Under the pieces are notes generated by a model. It was not told the DNA's origin. It was given only the letters and a program-made list of their open reading frames with translations, and searched no databases. 64,000 nucleotides of DNA from Pseudomonas fluorescens. GTDB taxonomy: Bacteria; Pseudomonadota; Gammaproteobacteria; Pseudomonadales; Pseudomonadaceae. The stretch spans positions 58,459 through 122,458 of the forward strand of contig NZ_LACC01000024.1 in NCBI RefSeq assembly GCF_000967965.1, given 5' to 3'. The translations under genes were made by a program, and so were the position numbers. The first letter of the stretch is position 1, and each line of letters starts with the position of its first letter. Positions 18,242 through 26,936 of the stretch are shown here, one piece after another.

Positions 18242-19333
18242 TTATTGGCGGCTACGGAAAGTGGTCCACAAGCGGGTGCGCTGGCGCATGTCCTTGAGGC
18301 TCATGCTGCGGTCGGCGTACAACCGCTCCCGCACATCGGCCATCGGGTAGATGTCCGGATCGGTGCGCACCGCTTCATCCACCAGCGGCGTGGCGGCCTG
18401 ATTCGCCGTGGCGAAGAACAAAGTGTTGGTCAGTGCGGCCACGGACTCGGGGCGCAACATGAATTCGATAAAGGCACGGGCGGCTTCGGGGTGCGGCGCG
18501 TCCTTGGGGATCGCCAGGTTGTCCTGCCACACGATGGTGCCCTCCCTGGGAATCCGGTAGGCGATTTCATAGGGTTTATTGGCCTTGCGTGCCTGGTCGG
18601 CGGCCATGCTCGCGTCGCCGTTGTAGGTCAGCGCCAGGCACACGCTGCCATTGGCCAGGTCGCTGATCTGCCGCCCGGTGGCGACGTACAGCACGTTCGG
18701 CTGTAGCTGATGCAGCAACGCCTCGGCGGCTGACAGATCGTTCTTGTCCGTGCTGTAGGGATCTTTACCCAAATAATGCAGCGCCAGTCCGATCACCTCC
18801 TGAGGCGAGTCGAGAATGGCGATGCCGCAGTCTTTCAACTTGTTCGCGTACTCGGGTTTGAACAGTAGGTCCAGGCTGTTGAGCGGCGCATCCGGCAAGC
18901 GCTGTTTGACCGCCTCGACGTTCATGCCCAGACCCAGGGTGCCCCAGGTGTAAGGCACGCCATAGCGGTTGCCCGGGTCGACGGCGGCGAGTTTTTCCAG
19001 CAAGTCCGGATCGAGGTTGGCGTAACCCTTGAGCCCTTCGTGGGGAATCGGTTTCAACGCCCCGGCCGCAAGCCCCCGGGCCAGCACGCTGGAGGACGGC
19101 ACCACCACGTCATAACCGCTGCCGCCGGTGAGCAACTTGGTCTCCAGTACTTCCGAAGAGTCGAAGGTGTCATAGCGCACATGGATACCCGTCTCCTGCT
19201 CGAACCGTTGCAGGGTTTCGGGGGCGACGTAATCGGCCCAACTGTACAGATTGACCACCTTGTCTTCGGCCTGGGCCGAGGCGGCCATGGCAAGGAACAG
19301 CGCGGGTAAACACAGCTTGAACTTGGGAGCCAT
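18242..19333 (-). CDS. periplasmic polyamine-type substrate-binding protein (PotF/SpuD-like)
   Basis: 363 residues: signal peptide (MAPKFKLCLPALFLAMAASA, cleaved near AQA-ED), then a two-lobed extracellular solute-binding fold. Family motifs include VVNLYSWADYVAPET at the mature start, YDVVVPSSSVLARG, YGVPYTWGTLGLG and LALTYNGDASMAADQ. PotF/SpuD relatives bind putrescine or spermidine for an ABC importer; no permease or ATPase gene is next to it, so it must share one encoded elsewhere. ATG 19333 was chosen because it opens the signal peptide; the in-frame ATG at 19384 would add a non-signal stretch. Confidence 0.9.
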   Translation of the reverse strand: MAPKFKLCLPALFLAMAASAQAEDKVVNLYSWADYVAPETLQRFEQETGIHVRYDTFDSSEVLETKLLTGGSGYDVVVPSSSVLARGLAAGALKPIPHEGLKGYANLDPDLLEKLAAVDPGNRYGVPYTWGTLGLGMNVEAVKQRLPDAPLNSLDLLFKPEYANKLKDCGIAILDSPQEVIGLALHYLGKDPYSTDKNDLSAAEALLHQLQPNVLYVATGRQISDLANGSVCLALTYNGDASMAADQARKANKPYEIAYRIPREGTIVWQDNLAIPKDAPHPEAARAFIEFMLRPESVAALTNTLFFATANQAATPLVDEAVRTDPDIYPMADVRERLYADRSMSLKDMRQRTRLWTTFRSRQ

Positions 19334-19434
19334 GACGAACACCTGACCAGAGGAAGTGGTTGCAGGATGCGTCGTCGGATACATTGGTAAAATATCAAGT
19401 TAATTAACCTGACTTTATTACGGAGTAATGTTTG

Positions 19435-20328
19435 ATGCTCGGCCAACTCCACGATCTGGATCTGCAATTGTTGCGGCTGTTTGTCAGCGTGGTGGAGTGC
19501 GGCGGCTTCAGCGCCGCCCAGGGCGAGTTGGGGTTGAGCCAGTCGAGCATCAGCCAGCAAATGGCCAAACTGGAAACCCGCCTGGGCTATCGACTATGCA
19601 GTCGCGGCAAGGGCGGGTTCAGGATCACGCCAAAGGGCGAACAACTGCTCAGCGCCACCCGTGGATTGTTCCAGTCCATCGAAGCCTTCCGGCATCAATC
19701 CAACGGCGTGGCCGGGCGCTTGATCGGCGAAGTGCGCCTGGGCCTGTCCGAAGCCCTGGATCAATCGGTGCTGCAACGGGTGGCCGAGGCGATCCGGTGC
19801 TTCCGTGAACGGGACGAATCCGTGCGCATCGAACTGATCAGCGCCATGCCCGGCGAAATGGAGCGCTTACTGCTGCAACAGCGCCTGGACCTGGCCATCG
19901 GCTACTTCTCGCAAGTGCAAAGTGCGTTTGACTACCGCCAACTGTTCATTGAGACCCAGCATCTGTATTGCGCCCCCGGCCATCCGCTGTTCACCAACCC
20001 GGCCCCCAACGATCAGGACCTGCAGGCCTGCGACCGGGTCGATCACCCCTACCGTTTCCTGCGCAGTGACGAACCCTTCCAGGGCAAGTTGTGTTCGGCG
20101 CGCTCCGAACAAGTGGAAGGCACCCTCGCCTTCATCCTTTCCGGCAAGCATGTCGGTTACTTGCCCAGCCACTTCGCTCGCGGCTGGGAAGACAAGGGTT
20201 TGCTCAGGGCCGTGCGCCGAGGCGACATGAGTTTCGATGTCGCGTTTCATCTGGCCCGGCATCGGGCACAGGTGGCCGGCGAGGCGCAGAAGGCGTTCGA
20301 AGAGGATCTGCTCGCGGCGTTTGCCTGA
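19435..20328 (+). CDS. LysR-family transcriptional regulator
   Basis: 297 residues: N-terminal winged helix-turn-helix (about 5-65; GGFSAAQGELGLSQSSISQQM) and a C-terminal periplasmic-binding-like effector domain (about 95-295). CGGAG precedes ATG 19435. It is divergent from the polyamine-type binding protein and agmatinase, with about 100 bases between starts, the classic arrangement for a LysR regulator and its target. The effector is probably a polyamine or related amine, by inference only. Confidence 0.9.
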   Translation: MLGQLHDLDLQLLRLFVSVVECGGFSAAQGELGLSQSSISQQMAKLETRLGYRLCSRGKGGFRITPKGEQLLSATRGLFQSIEAFRHQSNGVAGRLIGEVRLGLSEALDQSVLQRVAEAIRCFRERDESVRIELISAMPGEMERLLLQQRLDLAIGYFSQVQSAFDYRQLFIETQHLYCAPGHPLFTNPAPNDQDLQACDRVDHPYRFLRSDEPFQGKLCSARSEQVEGTLAFILSGKHVGYLPSHFARGWEDKGLLRAVRRGDMSFDVAFHLARHRAQVAGEAQKAFEEDLLAAFA

Positions 20329-20383
20329 ATTCGCCTTGGTCTACGCTGTAACAGTATCGGACACCGACATGCAAAAATGCACA

Positions 20384-20400
20384 GATAACCTGCAGTTATC
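20384..20400. promoter_or_regulatory. operator-like palindromes before the acyl-CoA hydrolase operon
   Basis: GATAAC-CTGCA-GTTATC forms a 17-base inverted repeat. Two more dyads lie close by: TGCAAAAATGCA (20370-20381) and GCAAATTTGC (20414-20423). All lie 70-125 bases upstream of the hydrolase start, where a repressor or activator would bind. No cognate regulator can be named. Confidence 0.4.
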
Positions 20401-20492
20401 CGGGTTGTACAAGGCAAATTTGCACTGATACGATCCGCCATCGCTCGCGCGCGAGCATCTCGATAAAGAACAATAAAAGCAGGGAGTTAGTG

Positions 20493-21599
20493 ATGACTGC
20501 TCAGGTTTTTTCTCCCGGGACTCAGTCCATGGATGCCATGCAGAACGAAGTGCTGGCCGAGGTTCGCAACCACATTGGTCACCTGACCCTCAACCGCCCC
20601 GCCGGCCTCAATGCCCTCACCCTGGACATGGTGCGAAACCTGCACCGCCAGCTCGACGCCTGGGCACAGGATCCGCAAGTCCATGCCGTGGTCTTGCGCG
20701 GTGCCGGGGAAAAAGCCTTCTGCGCTGGCGGCGACATTCGCTCGCTGCATGACAGCTTCAAAAACGGCGACACCCTGCACGAAGATTTCTTCGTCGAGGA
20801 ATACGCCCTCGACCTCGCGATCCACCACTACCGCAAACCGGTGCTGGCCCTGATGGACGGTTTTGTCCTCGGCGGCGGCATGGGCCTGGTGCAAGGCGCA
20901 GACTTGCGCGTGGTCACCGAGAAAAGCCGCCTGGCCATGCCGGAAGTCGGCATCGGCTATTTCCCCGACGTCGGCGGCAGTTACTTCCTGCCGCGCATCC
21001 CCGGTGAGCTGGGGATCTACCTCGGTGTCAGCGGTGTGCAGATTCGCGCCGCCGATGCGCTGTATTGCGGCCTGGCCGACTGGTACCTGGAAAGCGACAA
21101 ACTGGGCACGCTAGACGAGAAACTTGACCAGCTCGAATGGCACGATACGCCACTCAAGGATCTGCAAGGCCTGCTGGCGAAATTCGCCGTGCAACAACTG
21201 CCCGACGCGCCACTGGCGACTTTGCGCCCGGCCATCGACCACTTCTTCGCCCAAGCCGACGTGCCGAGTATTGTGGAGCAACTGCGTCAGGTAACGGTCG
21301 CGGACAGCCATGAGTGGGCCGTCACCACCGCCGACCTGCTGGAAACCCGCTCGCCGCTGGCCATGGCCGTGACCCTGGAAATGCTCCGTCGCGGACGCGA
21401 GCTGCCGTTGGAACAATGTTTCGCCCTTGAGCTGCACCTGGACCGCCAGTGGTTCGCGCGCGGCGACCTGATCGAAGGCGTGCGTGCCTTGCTGATCGAC
21501 AAAGACAAGACACCACGCTGGAACCCGCCCACCCTCCAGGCGCTGGACGCCGAACACGTGGCGAGCTTCTTCAGCGAGTTTGACCAGAGCGAGAGCTGA
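20493..21599 (+). CDS. 3-hydroxyisobutyryl-CoA hydrolase-like protein (crotonase fold)
   Basis: 368 residues. Crotonase fold in its N-terminal two thirds: oxyanion-hole segments GAGEKAFCAGGDIRSLHD and DGFVLGGGMGLVQGADLRV, then catalytic-region MPEVGIGYFPDVGGSYFLPR. The extra C-terminal domain and total length match 3-hydroxyisobutyryl-CoA hydrolase (valine catabolism), not enoyl-CoA hydratase of about 260 residues. It hydrolyses 3-hydroxyisobutyryl-CoA to the free acid. AGGGAG lies six bases before ATG 20493. The next gene, an acyl-CoA dehydrogenase, starts three bases after the stop, so the two are one operon. Confidence 0.85.
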   Translation: MTAQVFSPGTQSMDAMQNEVLAEVRNHIGHLTLNRPAGLNALTLDMVRNLHRQLDAWAQDPQVHAVVLRGAGEKAFCAGGDIRSLHDSFKNGDTLHEDFFVEEYALDLAIHHYRKPVLALMDGFVLGGGMGLVQGADLRVVTEKSRLAMPEVGIGYFPDVGGSYFLPRIPGELGIYLGVSGVQIRAADALYCGLADWYLESDKLGTLDEKLDQLEWHDTPLKDLQGLLAKFAVQQLPDAPLATLRPAIDHFFAQADVPSIVEQLRQVTVADSHEWAVTTADLLETRSPLAMAVTLEMLRRGRELPLEQCFALELHLDRQWFARGDLIEGVRALLIDKDKTPRWNPPTLQALDAEHVASFFSEFDQSES

Positions 21600-21602
21600 G
21601 CC

Positions 21603-22754
21603 ATGCACGATATTGAATTGAGCGAAGAACAAGTCATGATCCGCGACATGGCCCGGGATTTTGCCCGCGGCGAAATCGCGCCCCATGCCCAGGCCTGGGA
21701 AAAGGCCGGCTGGATCGACGACGGTCTGGTGAAGAAGATGGGCGAACTGGGCCTGCTGGGCATGGTGGTCCCCGAGGAATGGGGCGGCACCTATGTCGAC
21801 TACGTGGCCTACGCCCTGGCGGTAGAAGAGATTTCCGCCGGCGACGGTGCTACCGGCGCCTTCATGAGCATCCACAACTCCGTGGGCTGCGGACCGGTGC
21901 TCAACTACGGCAGCGAAGAACAGAAACAGACCTGGCTGGCGGACCTTGCCAGCGGCCAGGTCATCGGCTGCTTCTGCCTGACCGAACCCCAGGCCGGTTC
22001 CGAGGCGCACAATCTGCGCACTCGCGCCGAACTGCGCGACGGCCAGTGGGTGATCAACGGCGCCAAACAATTCGTCAGCAACGGCAAGCGCGCCAAGCTG
22101 GCGATTGTGTTTGCCGTGACCGATCCGGACTTGGGCAAACGTGGCATCTCGGCGTTCCTGGTACCGACCGATACCGCAGGTTTTATCGTCGACCGCACCG
22201 AACACAAGATGGGCATCCGTGCTTCCGACACCTGCGCGGTGACCCTGAACGACTGCACCATCCCCGAAGCCAATCTGCTGGGCGAACGCGGCAAAGGCCT
22301 GGCCATCGCCTTGTCCAACCTCGAAGGCGGCCGCATCGGCATCGCCGCCCAGGCGCTAGGCATCGCCCGCGCGGCGTTTGAAGCGGCCCTGGCGTATTCC
22401 CGTGATCGTGTGCAGTTCGGCAAAACGATCAATGAACATCAGAGCATCGCCAATTTGCTGGCCGACATGCACATGCAATTGAACGCCGCTCGGTTGATGA
22501 TCCTGCACGCCGCACGCCTGCGCACGGCCGGCAAACCCTGCCTGTCGGAGGCGTCACAAGCCAAGCTGTTTGCGTCGGAAATGGCGGAAAAGGTCTGCTC
22601 GTCCGCCATTCAGATTCATGGCGGCTATGGCTACCTGGAAGACTATCCGGTGGAGAAGTACTACCGGGATGCGCGGATCACGCAGATTTACGAAGGGTCG
22701 AGCGAGATTCAGCGGATGGTGATTGCCCGTGAACTGAAGAATTATCTGGTCTAA
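21603..22754 (+). CDS. acyl-CoA dehydrogenase (isobutyryl-CoA type likely)
   Basis: 383-residue FAD-dependent acyl-CoA dehydrogenase. Motifs: CFCLTEPQAGSEA (FAD loop), GAKQFVSNGKRAK, EGGRIGIAAQALGIA, IQIHGGYGYLEDYPVEKYYRDARI and catalytic Glu364 in QIYEGSSEIQRMVIAREL. Start three bases after the hydrolase stop. Pairing with 3-hydroxyisobutyryl-CoA hydrolase suggests it oxidises isobutyryl-CoA in valine breakdown, though short-chain straight substrates are also possible. Length and Glu position fit the short/branched-chain subgroup. Confidence 0.88.
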   Translation: MHDIELSEEQVMIRDMARDFARGEIAPHAQAWEKAGWIDDGLVKKMGELGLLGMVVPEEWGGTYVDYVAYALAVEEISAGDGATGAFMSIHNSVGCGPVLNYGSEEQKQTWLADLASGQVIGCFCLTEPQAGSEAHNLRTRAELRDGQWVINGAKQFVSNGKRAKLAIVFAVTDPDLGKRGISAFLVPTDTAGFIVDRTEHKMGIRASDTCAVTLNDCTIPEANLLGERGKGLAIALSNLEGGRIGIAAQALGIARAAFEAALAYSRDRVQFGKTINEHQSIANLLADMHMQLNAARLMILHAARLRTAGKPCLSEASQAKLFASEMAEKVCSSAIQIHGGYGYLEDYPVEKYYRDARITQIYEGSSEIQRMVIARELKNYLV

Positions 22755-22765
22755 GAGCTTAAAAG

Positions 22766-22860
22766 CTTCGCGAGCAGGCTCGCTCCCACAGGTTCCGAGG
22801 GTGTACACAATATGTGTGAACGACCGAGAACACTGTGGGAGCGCGCTTGCTCGCGATAGC
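22766..22860. repeat. paired REP elements
   Basis: CGCGAGCAGGCTCGCTCCCAC and, about 60 bases on, GTGGGAGCGCGCTTGCTCGCG in inverted orientation. Separates two convergent acyl-CoA catabolic operons. Confidence 0.8.
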
Positions 22861-22878
22861 GTCAGCAGGAACGCCGCA

Positions 22879-23667
22879 TTACTTACCTTGGAATTCAGCC
22901 TCACGCTTGGCAATAAACGCCGCCATTCCTTCCTTCTGATCCTGCGTCGCAAACGCCGCATGGAACACTCGGCGCTCAAAGCGCACGCCTTCGGCCAGGC
23001 TCACTTCAAAGGCACGGTTGACGCTTTCCTTGACCATCATCGCAATCGGCAGCGACTTCTTGGCGATCATCGCCGCGACTTTCAGTGCTTCATCCAGCAG
23101 CTCATCGCTTGGCACGATACGCGCCACGATGCCGCAACGCTCCGCTTCCACGGCATCGATCAAGCGGCCGCTCAGGCACATTTCCATGGCCTTGGCCTTG
23201 CCCACGGCGCGGGTCAGACGCTGGGTACCGCCCATGCCCGGCAGCACGCCGAGGTTGATTTCCGGCTGGCCGAATTTGGCGTTGTCGCCGGCCAGAATGA
23301 AGTCGCACATCAACGCCAGCTCACAACCGCCACCCAGGGCGAAACCGTTGACCGCCGCGATGATCGGCTTGCGGCGGTTGGCCACGCGGTCGCTGTCGCT
23401 GAACAGGTCGTCGATGTAGATCTGCGGATAGGTCAGCTCGGCCATTTCCTTGATGTCGGCACCGGCGGCGAAGGCTTTTTTCGAACCGGTCAGGACGATG
23501 CAGCCGATGTTCGAGTCAGCCTCGAAGCCATCGAGGGCCTGGTTCAGTTCGCTGACGATCTGCGCGTTCAACGCATTCAGCGCTTGTGGACGGTTGAGGG
23601 TGATCAGGCCAACGCGGCCGTGGGTTTCCAGCAAAATCGTTTCGTAGCTCAGCTCTTTGTCGCTCAC
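22879..23667 (-). CDS. fadB1x: enoyl-CoA hydratase
   Basis: 262-residue crotonase with both catalytic glutamates in place: Glu116 in GGGCELALMCDFI and Glu136 in FGQPEINLGVLPG. The oxyanion segment AFAAGADIKEM is also present. It adds water to trans-2-enoyl-CoA. GTG start at 23667, eight bases after AGGAG. Last gene of a five-gene minus-strand block (ligase, SDR, thiolase, acyl-CoA dehydrogenase, hydratase) whose order matches the P. putida fadDx-fadB2x-fadAx-fadEx-fadB1x block; the symbol is taken from that order. It lies 15 bases from the preceding dehydrogenase gene. Confidence 0.88.
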   Translation of the reverse strand: MSDKELSYETILLETHGRVGLITLNRPQALNALNAQIVSELNQALDGFEADSNIGCIVLTGSKKAFAAGADIKEMAELTYPQIYIDDLFSDSDRVANRRKPIIAAVNGFALGGGCELALMCDFILAGDNAKFGQPEINLGVLPGMGGTQRLTRAVGKAKAMEMCLSGRLIDAVEAERCGIVARIVPSDELLDEALKVAAMIAKKSLPIAMMVKESVNRAFEVSLAEGVRFERRVFHAAFATQDQKEGMAAFIAKREAEFQGK

Positions 23668-23682
23668 AGGGGGGACTCCTTC

Positions 23683-24810
23683 TTATAAGTTGCGCGAAAT
23701 GACCATGCGCTGAATATCGCTGGTGCCTTCGTAGATCTGGCAGACCCGCACGTCGCGGTAGATCCGCTCCAGCGGGAAGTCGTTGAGGTAACCGTAGCCG
23801 CCAAGGGTTTGCAGCGCCGAGGAGCATACCTTCTCGGCCATTTCCGAGGCGAACAGTTTGGCCATCGACGCTTCGACCAAGGCCGGTTTGCCACTGTCGC
23901 GCAGGGCGGCGGCGTAGTGCACCATTTGCCGCGCCACGGCAATCTGGGTCGCCATGTCCGCCAGGCGGAAGGCCACGGCCTGGTGCTCGATGATCGGCTT
24001 GCCGAAGCTCTCGCGTTCACGGGCGTAGTCTCGCGCCGCTTCGAACGCGGCGCGGGCCATGCCCACCGATTGCGAAGCGATGCCGACGCGGCCGCCTTCA
24101 AGGTTGGCCAGGGCAATCCTGTAGCCTTCGCCCTCCTCGCCCAAACGGTTGGCCAGCGGCACCTTCACGTCTTCGAAGAGAATCTGGCAGGTGTCGGACG
24201 CATGCTGACCGAGCTTGTCCTCGACCCGTGCAACGGTGTAGCCCGGCGAATCGGTCGGCACGATAAAGGCACTGATGCCGCGTTTGCCAGCGCTCGGATC
24301 GGTCACTGCAAACACGATCACCACCCCGGCATTCTGCCCGGAAGTGATGAATTGCTTGCAGCCGTTGAGTACGTAGTGATCGCCTTCCAGGCGGGCACGG
24401 GTTTTCAGGCCGCTGGCGTCGGAACCGGCTTGGGGCTCGGTCAAAGCGAAAGCGCCGAGCATCGCACCGCTGGCCAGCGGTTTGAGGAAGCGCTCTTTCT
24501 GCTCATCGGTGCCGTAGTTGAGGATCGGCACACAGCCCACGGAGTTGTGCACGCTCATGATGGTCGAGCAGGCGCCATCGCCGGCGGCGATTTCTTCCAG
24601 CGCCATGGCGTAGGCCAGGTAACCGGTGTCGCATCCGCCCCACTGCTCCGGCACCAGCATGCCGAAGAAGCCCAGCCCGGCCATCTCGCCGATAGCTTCC
24701 TTGGGAAAGCGATGCTCACGGTCCCACTCGGCAGCGAACGGCTTCAGCCGTTCCTGGGCAAAGTCCCGGGCCATGTCGCGGATTTGTTGTTGGTCGTCAT
24801 TGGGGATCAT
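23683..24810 (-). CDS. acyl-CoA dehydrogenase (short/branched chain)
   Basis: 375 residues, FAD-dependent. Motifs AFALTEPQAGSDASG, GCKQFITSGQNAGV, LEGGRVGIASQSVGMARAAF and catalytic Glu361 in QIYEGTSDIQRMVIS. It introduces the first double bond in an acyl-CoA. In the P. putida-like block this is the fadEx position, between thiolase and hydratase. Together with a type II SDR and thiolase, the likely substrate is 2-methylbutyryl-CoA from isoleucine or another short acyl-CoA; substrate is inferred from context. Confidence 0.88.
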   Translation of the reverse strand: MIPNDDQQQIRDMARDFAQERLKPFAAEWDREHRFPKEAIGEMAGLGFFGMLVPEQWGGCDTGYLAYAMALEEIAAGDGACSTIMSVHNSVGCVPILNYGTDEQKERFLKPLASGAMLGAFALTEPQAGSDASGLKTRARLEGDHYVLNGCKQFITSGQNAGVVIVFAVTDPSAGKRGISAFIVPTDSPGYTVARVEDKLGQHASDTCQILFEDVKVPLANRLGEEGEGYRIALANLEGGRVGIASQSVGMARAAFEAARDYARERESFGKPIIEHQAVAFRLADMATQIAVARQMVHYAAALRDSGKPALVEASMAKLFASEMAEKVCSSALQTLGGYGYLNDFPLERIYRDVRVCQIYEGTSDIQRMVISRNL

Positions 24811-24844
24811 GGTGAATCCTTGAATCTGGTTACGACGCAGAACC

Positions 24845-24934
24845 CTGTAGGAGTGAGCCTGCTCGCGAAGAGGCCGTGTCAGTCGACATCATCGTCGGAT
24901 GACACACCGCTTTCGCGAGCAAGCCCGCTCCCAC
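24845..24934. repeat. paired REP elements inside the fad-type block
   Basis: GTAGGAGTGAGCCTGCTCGCG and the inverted CGCGAGCAAGCCCGCTCCCAC about 50 bases further. They lie between the thiolase and dehydrogenase genes, so they fall within one transcript and could alter mRNA stability. Confidence 0.8.
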
Positions 24935-24952
24935 TTGGGATTGGCGTCAGTT

Positions 24953-26146
24953 TCAGTAGAGGCATTCCACAGCCATCGCCGTCGCTTCACCGCCACCGAT
25001 GCAAATCGCTGCCACGCCGCGCTTCAAGCCTTTCTGGCGCAGGGCCGAAAGCAGGGTCACCAGAATCCGCGCGCCGGACGCCCCGATCGGGTGACCGAGG
25101 GCGCACGCACCGCCGTGCACGTTGAGCTTCTCGTGGGGGATTTCCAGATGAGTCATCGCGGCCATGCCGACCACGGCGAAGGCTTCGTTGACTTCCACCA
25201 GATCAACGTCGTTGAGCGACCAGCCGGTTTTTTTCATCAATTTCTTGATCGCACCGATTGGCGCCACCGGGAACAGGCCCGGGGTGTCGGCGAATGCGGC
25301 GTGGCCATGAATCACCGCCAAGGGTTTCAGGCCTTGCTTCTGTGCCTGCGACTGGCGCATCAGCACCAATGCCGCCGCACCGTCGGAGATCGAACTGGAG
25401 TTGGCCGCCGTCACCGTACCGCCATCGCGGAACGCAGGCTTCAACGAAGCGATCTTGTCCAGCCTGGCTTTTGGCGGCTGCTCGTCATGGCTGATCACAA
25501 CCTGCTCTTTGCCGACGGTTACGGTCAGCGGGACGATTTCGTCCTTGAAGCTGCCGTCCTTGATCGCCTGCTGCGCGCGAGTGGTCGAGGCAATGGCGAA
25601 CGCGTCCTGGGCTTCACGGCTGAAGCTGTTGGTTTCGGCGCATTCTTCGGCGAAGGTGCCCATCAGGCGGCCCTTGTCGTAGGCGTCTTCGAGGCCATCG
25701 AGGAACATCGAGTCCTGCACCCGGCCATGACCCATGCGGTAGCCGGCACGGGCGCGGTCCAGCAGGTAAGGTGCGTTGGACATGCTTTCCATGCCACCGG
25801 CGACCACGACGTCGGCACTGCCCGCCACCAACATGTCATGGGCCAGAATCGCCGCTTCCATGCCGGAGCCGCACATTTTGTTCAGGGTGGTGCAGCGGGT
25901 CGATTTATCCAGCCCCGCGCCCAGCGCCGCCTGACGCGCAGGGGCCTGGCCAAGGCCGGCCGGCAGCACGCAGCCGAACAACACTTCGTCTACAGAATCG
26001 CTGGCAACGCCAGCGCGTTCCACCGCTGCTTTGATGGCCGCCGCGCCGAGTTGCGGCGCGGTCAGGCTTTTCAGTTCGCCCTGGAAACCGCCCATCGGGG
26101 TGCGGACGGCGCTGACGATAACAATTGGATCGTTGGAAATAGTCAT
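24953..26146 (-). CDS. fadAx: acetyl-CoA acetyltransferase (thiolase)
   Basis: 397-residue thiolase with the complete catalytic set: nucleophile Cys92 in LNKMCGSGMEA, His352 in CALGHPIGASG and Cys382 in CIGGGEA. It cleaves 3-ketoacyl-CoA (or 2-methylacetoacetyl-CoA) to acetyl-CoA plus a shortened acyl-CoA. GGAGG lies seven bases before ATG 26146. It sits 12 bases after the SDR dehydrogenase gene, which supplies its substrate. Symbol from the P. putida block order. Confidence 0.92.
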   Translation of the reverse strand: MTISNDPIVIVSAVRTPMGGFQGELKSLTAPQLGAAAIKAAVERAGVASDSVDEVLFGCVLPAGLGQAPARQAALGAGLDKSTRCTTLNKMCGSGMEAAILAHDMLVAGSADVVVAGGMESMSNAPYLLDRARAGYRMGHGRVQDSMFLDGLEDAYDKGRLMGTFAEECAETNSFSREAQDAFAIASTTRAQQAIKDGSFKDEIVPLTVTVGKEQVVISHDEQPPKARLDKIASLKPAFRDGGTVTAANSSSISDGAAALVLMRQSQAQKQGLKPLAVIHGHAAFADTPGLFPVAPIGAIKKLMKKTGWSLNDVDLVEVNEAFAVVGMAAMTHLEIPHEKLNVHGGACALGHPIGASGARILVTLLSALRQKGLKRGVAAICIGGGEATAMAVECLY

Positions 26147-26158
26147 GACAAATCCTCC

Positions 26159-26920
26159 TTACTTGGCGGCCATGCGCAAGGCACCGTCGAGACGGATCAC
26201 CTCGCCATTGAGCATGCTGTTTTCAATGATATGCCTGACCAGCCCGGCGTACTCGGCCGGTTTGCCCAGGCGCGGCGGGAATGGCACGCCAGCGGCCAGG
26301 GAATCGCGGACTTCCTGGGTCATGCCGGCCATCATTGGCGTCTCGAAGATGCCCGGGGCGATCGTCATTACACGGATCCCGAAACGCGCCAGCTCACGGG
26401 CCGCCGGCAAGGTCAGGCTGACAATCGCCCCCTTGGACGCCGAGTAAGCCGCCTGGCCGATCTGACCGTCGTAAGCTGCGGCAGACGCGGTGTTGATGAT
26501 CACGCCGCGCTCGCCATCGGCATCCGCTTCGGTTTCAGCAATCGCTGCGGCGGCGAGGCGCAACATGTTGAAGCTGCCGATCAGGTTGACGTTGATCACT
26601 TGGCTGAAACTGGCCAGCGCGTGTGGACCGTTCTTGCCGAGAATCTTCTCGCCACGCACGATGCCGGCGCAATTGACCAGGCCATTGAGGCCGCCAAAGG
26701 CTTTGACCGTCGCCTGTACCGCAGCTTCGGCCGCCGCTTCGTTGCTGATATCCGCCACCACGCTGTGTGCACCAAGGCGCTGGGCCTGGGCTGCAACGGC
26801 TTCGGCGTTCATGTCCACCAGCATCACTTTCGCGCCAGCGGCGACCAGCACCTCGGCGGTGGCTGCACCGAGGCCGGAAGCGCCACCGGTGACGATAAAA
26901 ATCTTGTTCTGGATCTGCAT
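26159..26920 (-). CDS. fadB2x: 3-hydroxyacyl-CoA dehydrogenase, type II (SDR, HSD10-like)
   Basis: 253-residue short-chain dehydrogenase. NAD-binding TGGASGLG (11-18), acidic Asp36 after the second strand (VMLVDMN) indicating NAD+ use, and catalytic Ser146, Tyr159 and Lys163 (YSASK). The sequence resembles the 17-beta-HSD10 group that oxidises 2-methyl-3-hydroxybutyryl-CoA and short 3-hydroxyacyl-CoAs. Of two adjacent ATGs, 26920 has the better spacing (seven bases) from AGGGA; an upstream extension to 27058 overlaps the ligase gene and looks spurious. Confidence 0.9.
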   Translation of the reverse strand: MQIQNKIFIVTGGASGLGAATAEVLVAAGAKVMLVDMNAEAVAAQAQRLGAHSVVADISNEAAAEAAVQATVKAFGGLNGLVNCAGIVRGEKILGKNGPHALASFSQVINVNLIGSFNMLRLAAAAIAETEADADGERGVIINTASAAAYDGQIGQAAYSASKGAIVSLTLPAARELARFGIRVMTIAPGIFETPMMAGMTQEVRDSLAAGVPFPPRLGKPAEYAGLVRHIIENSMLNGEVIRLDGALRMAAK

Positions 26921-26936
26921 CATTATTTCCCTGGAT

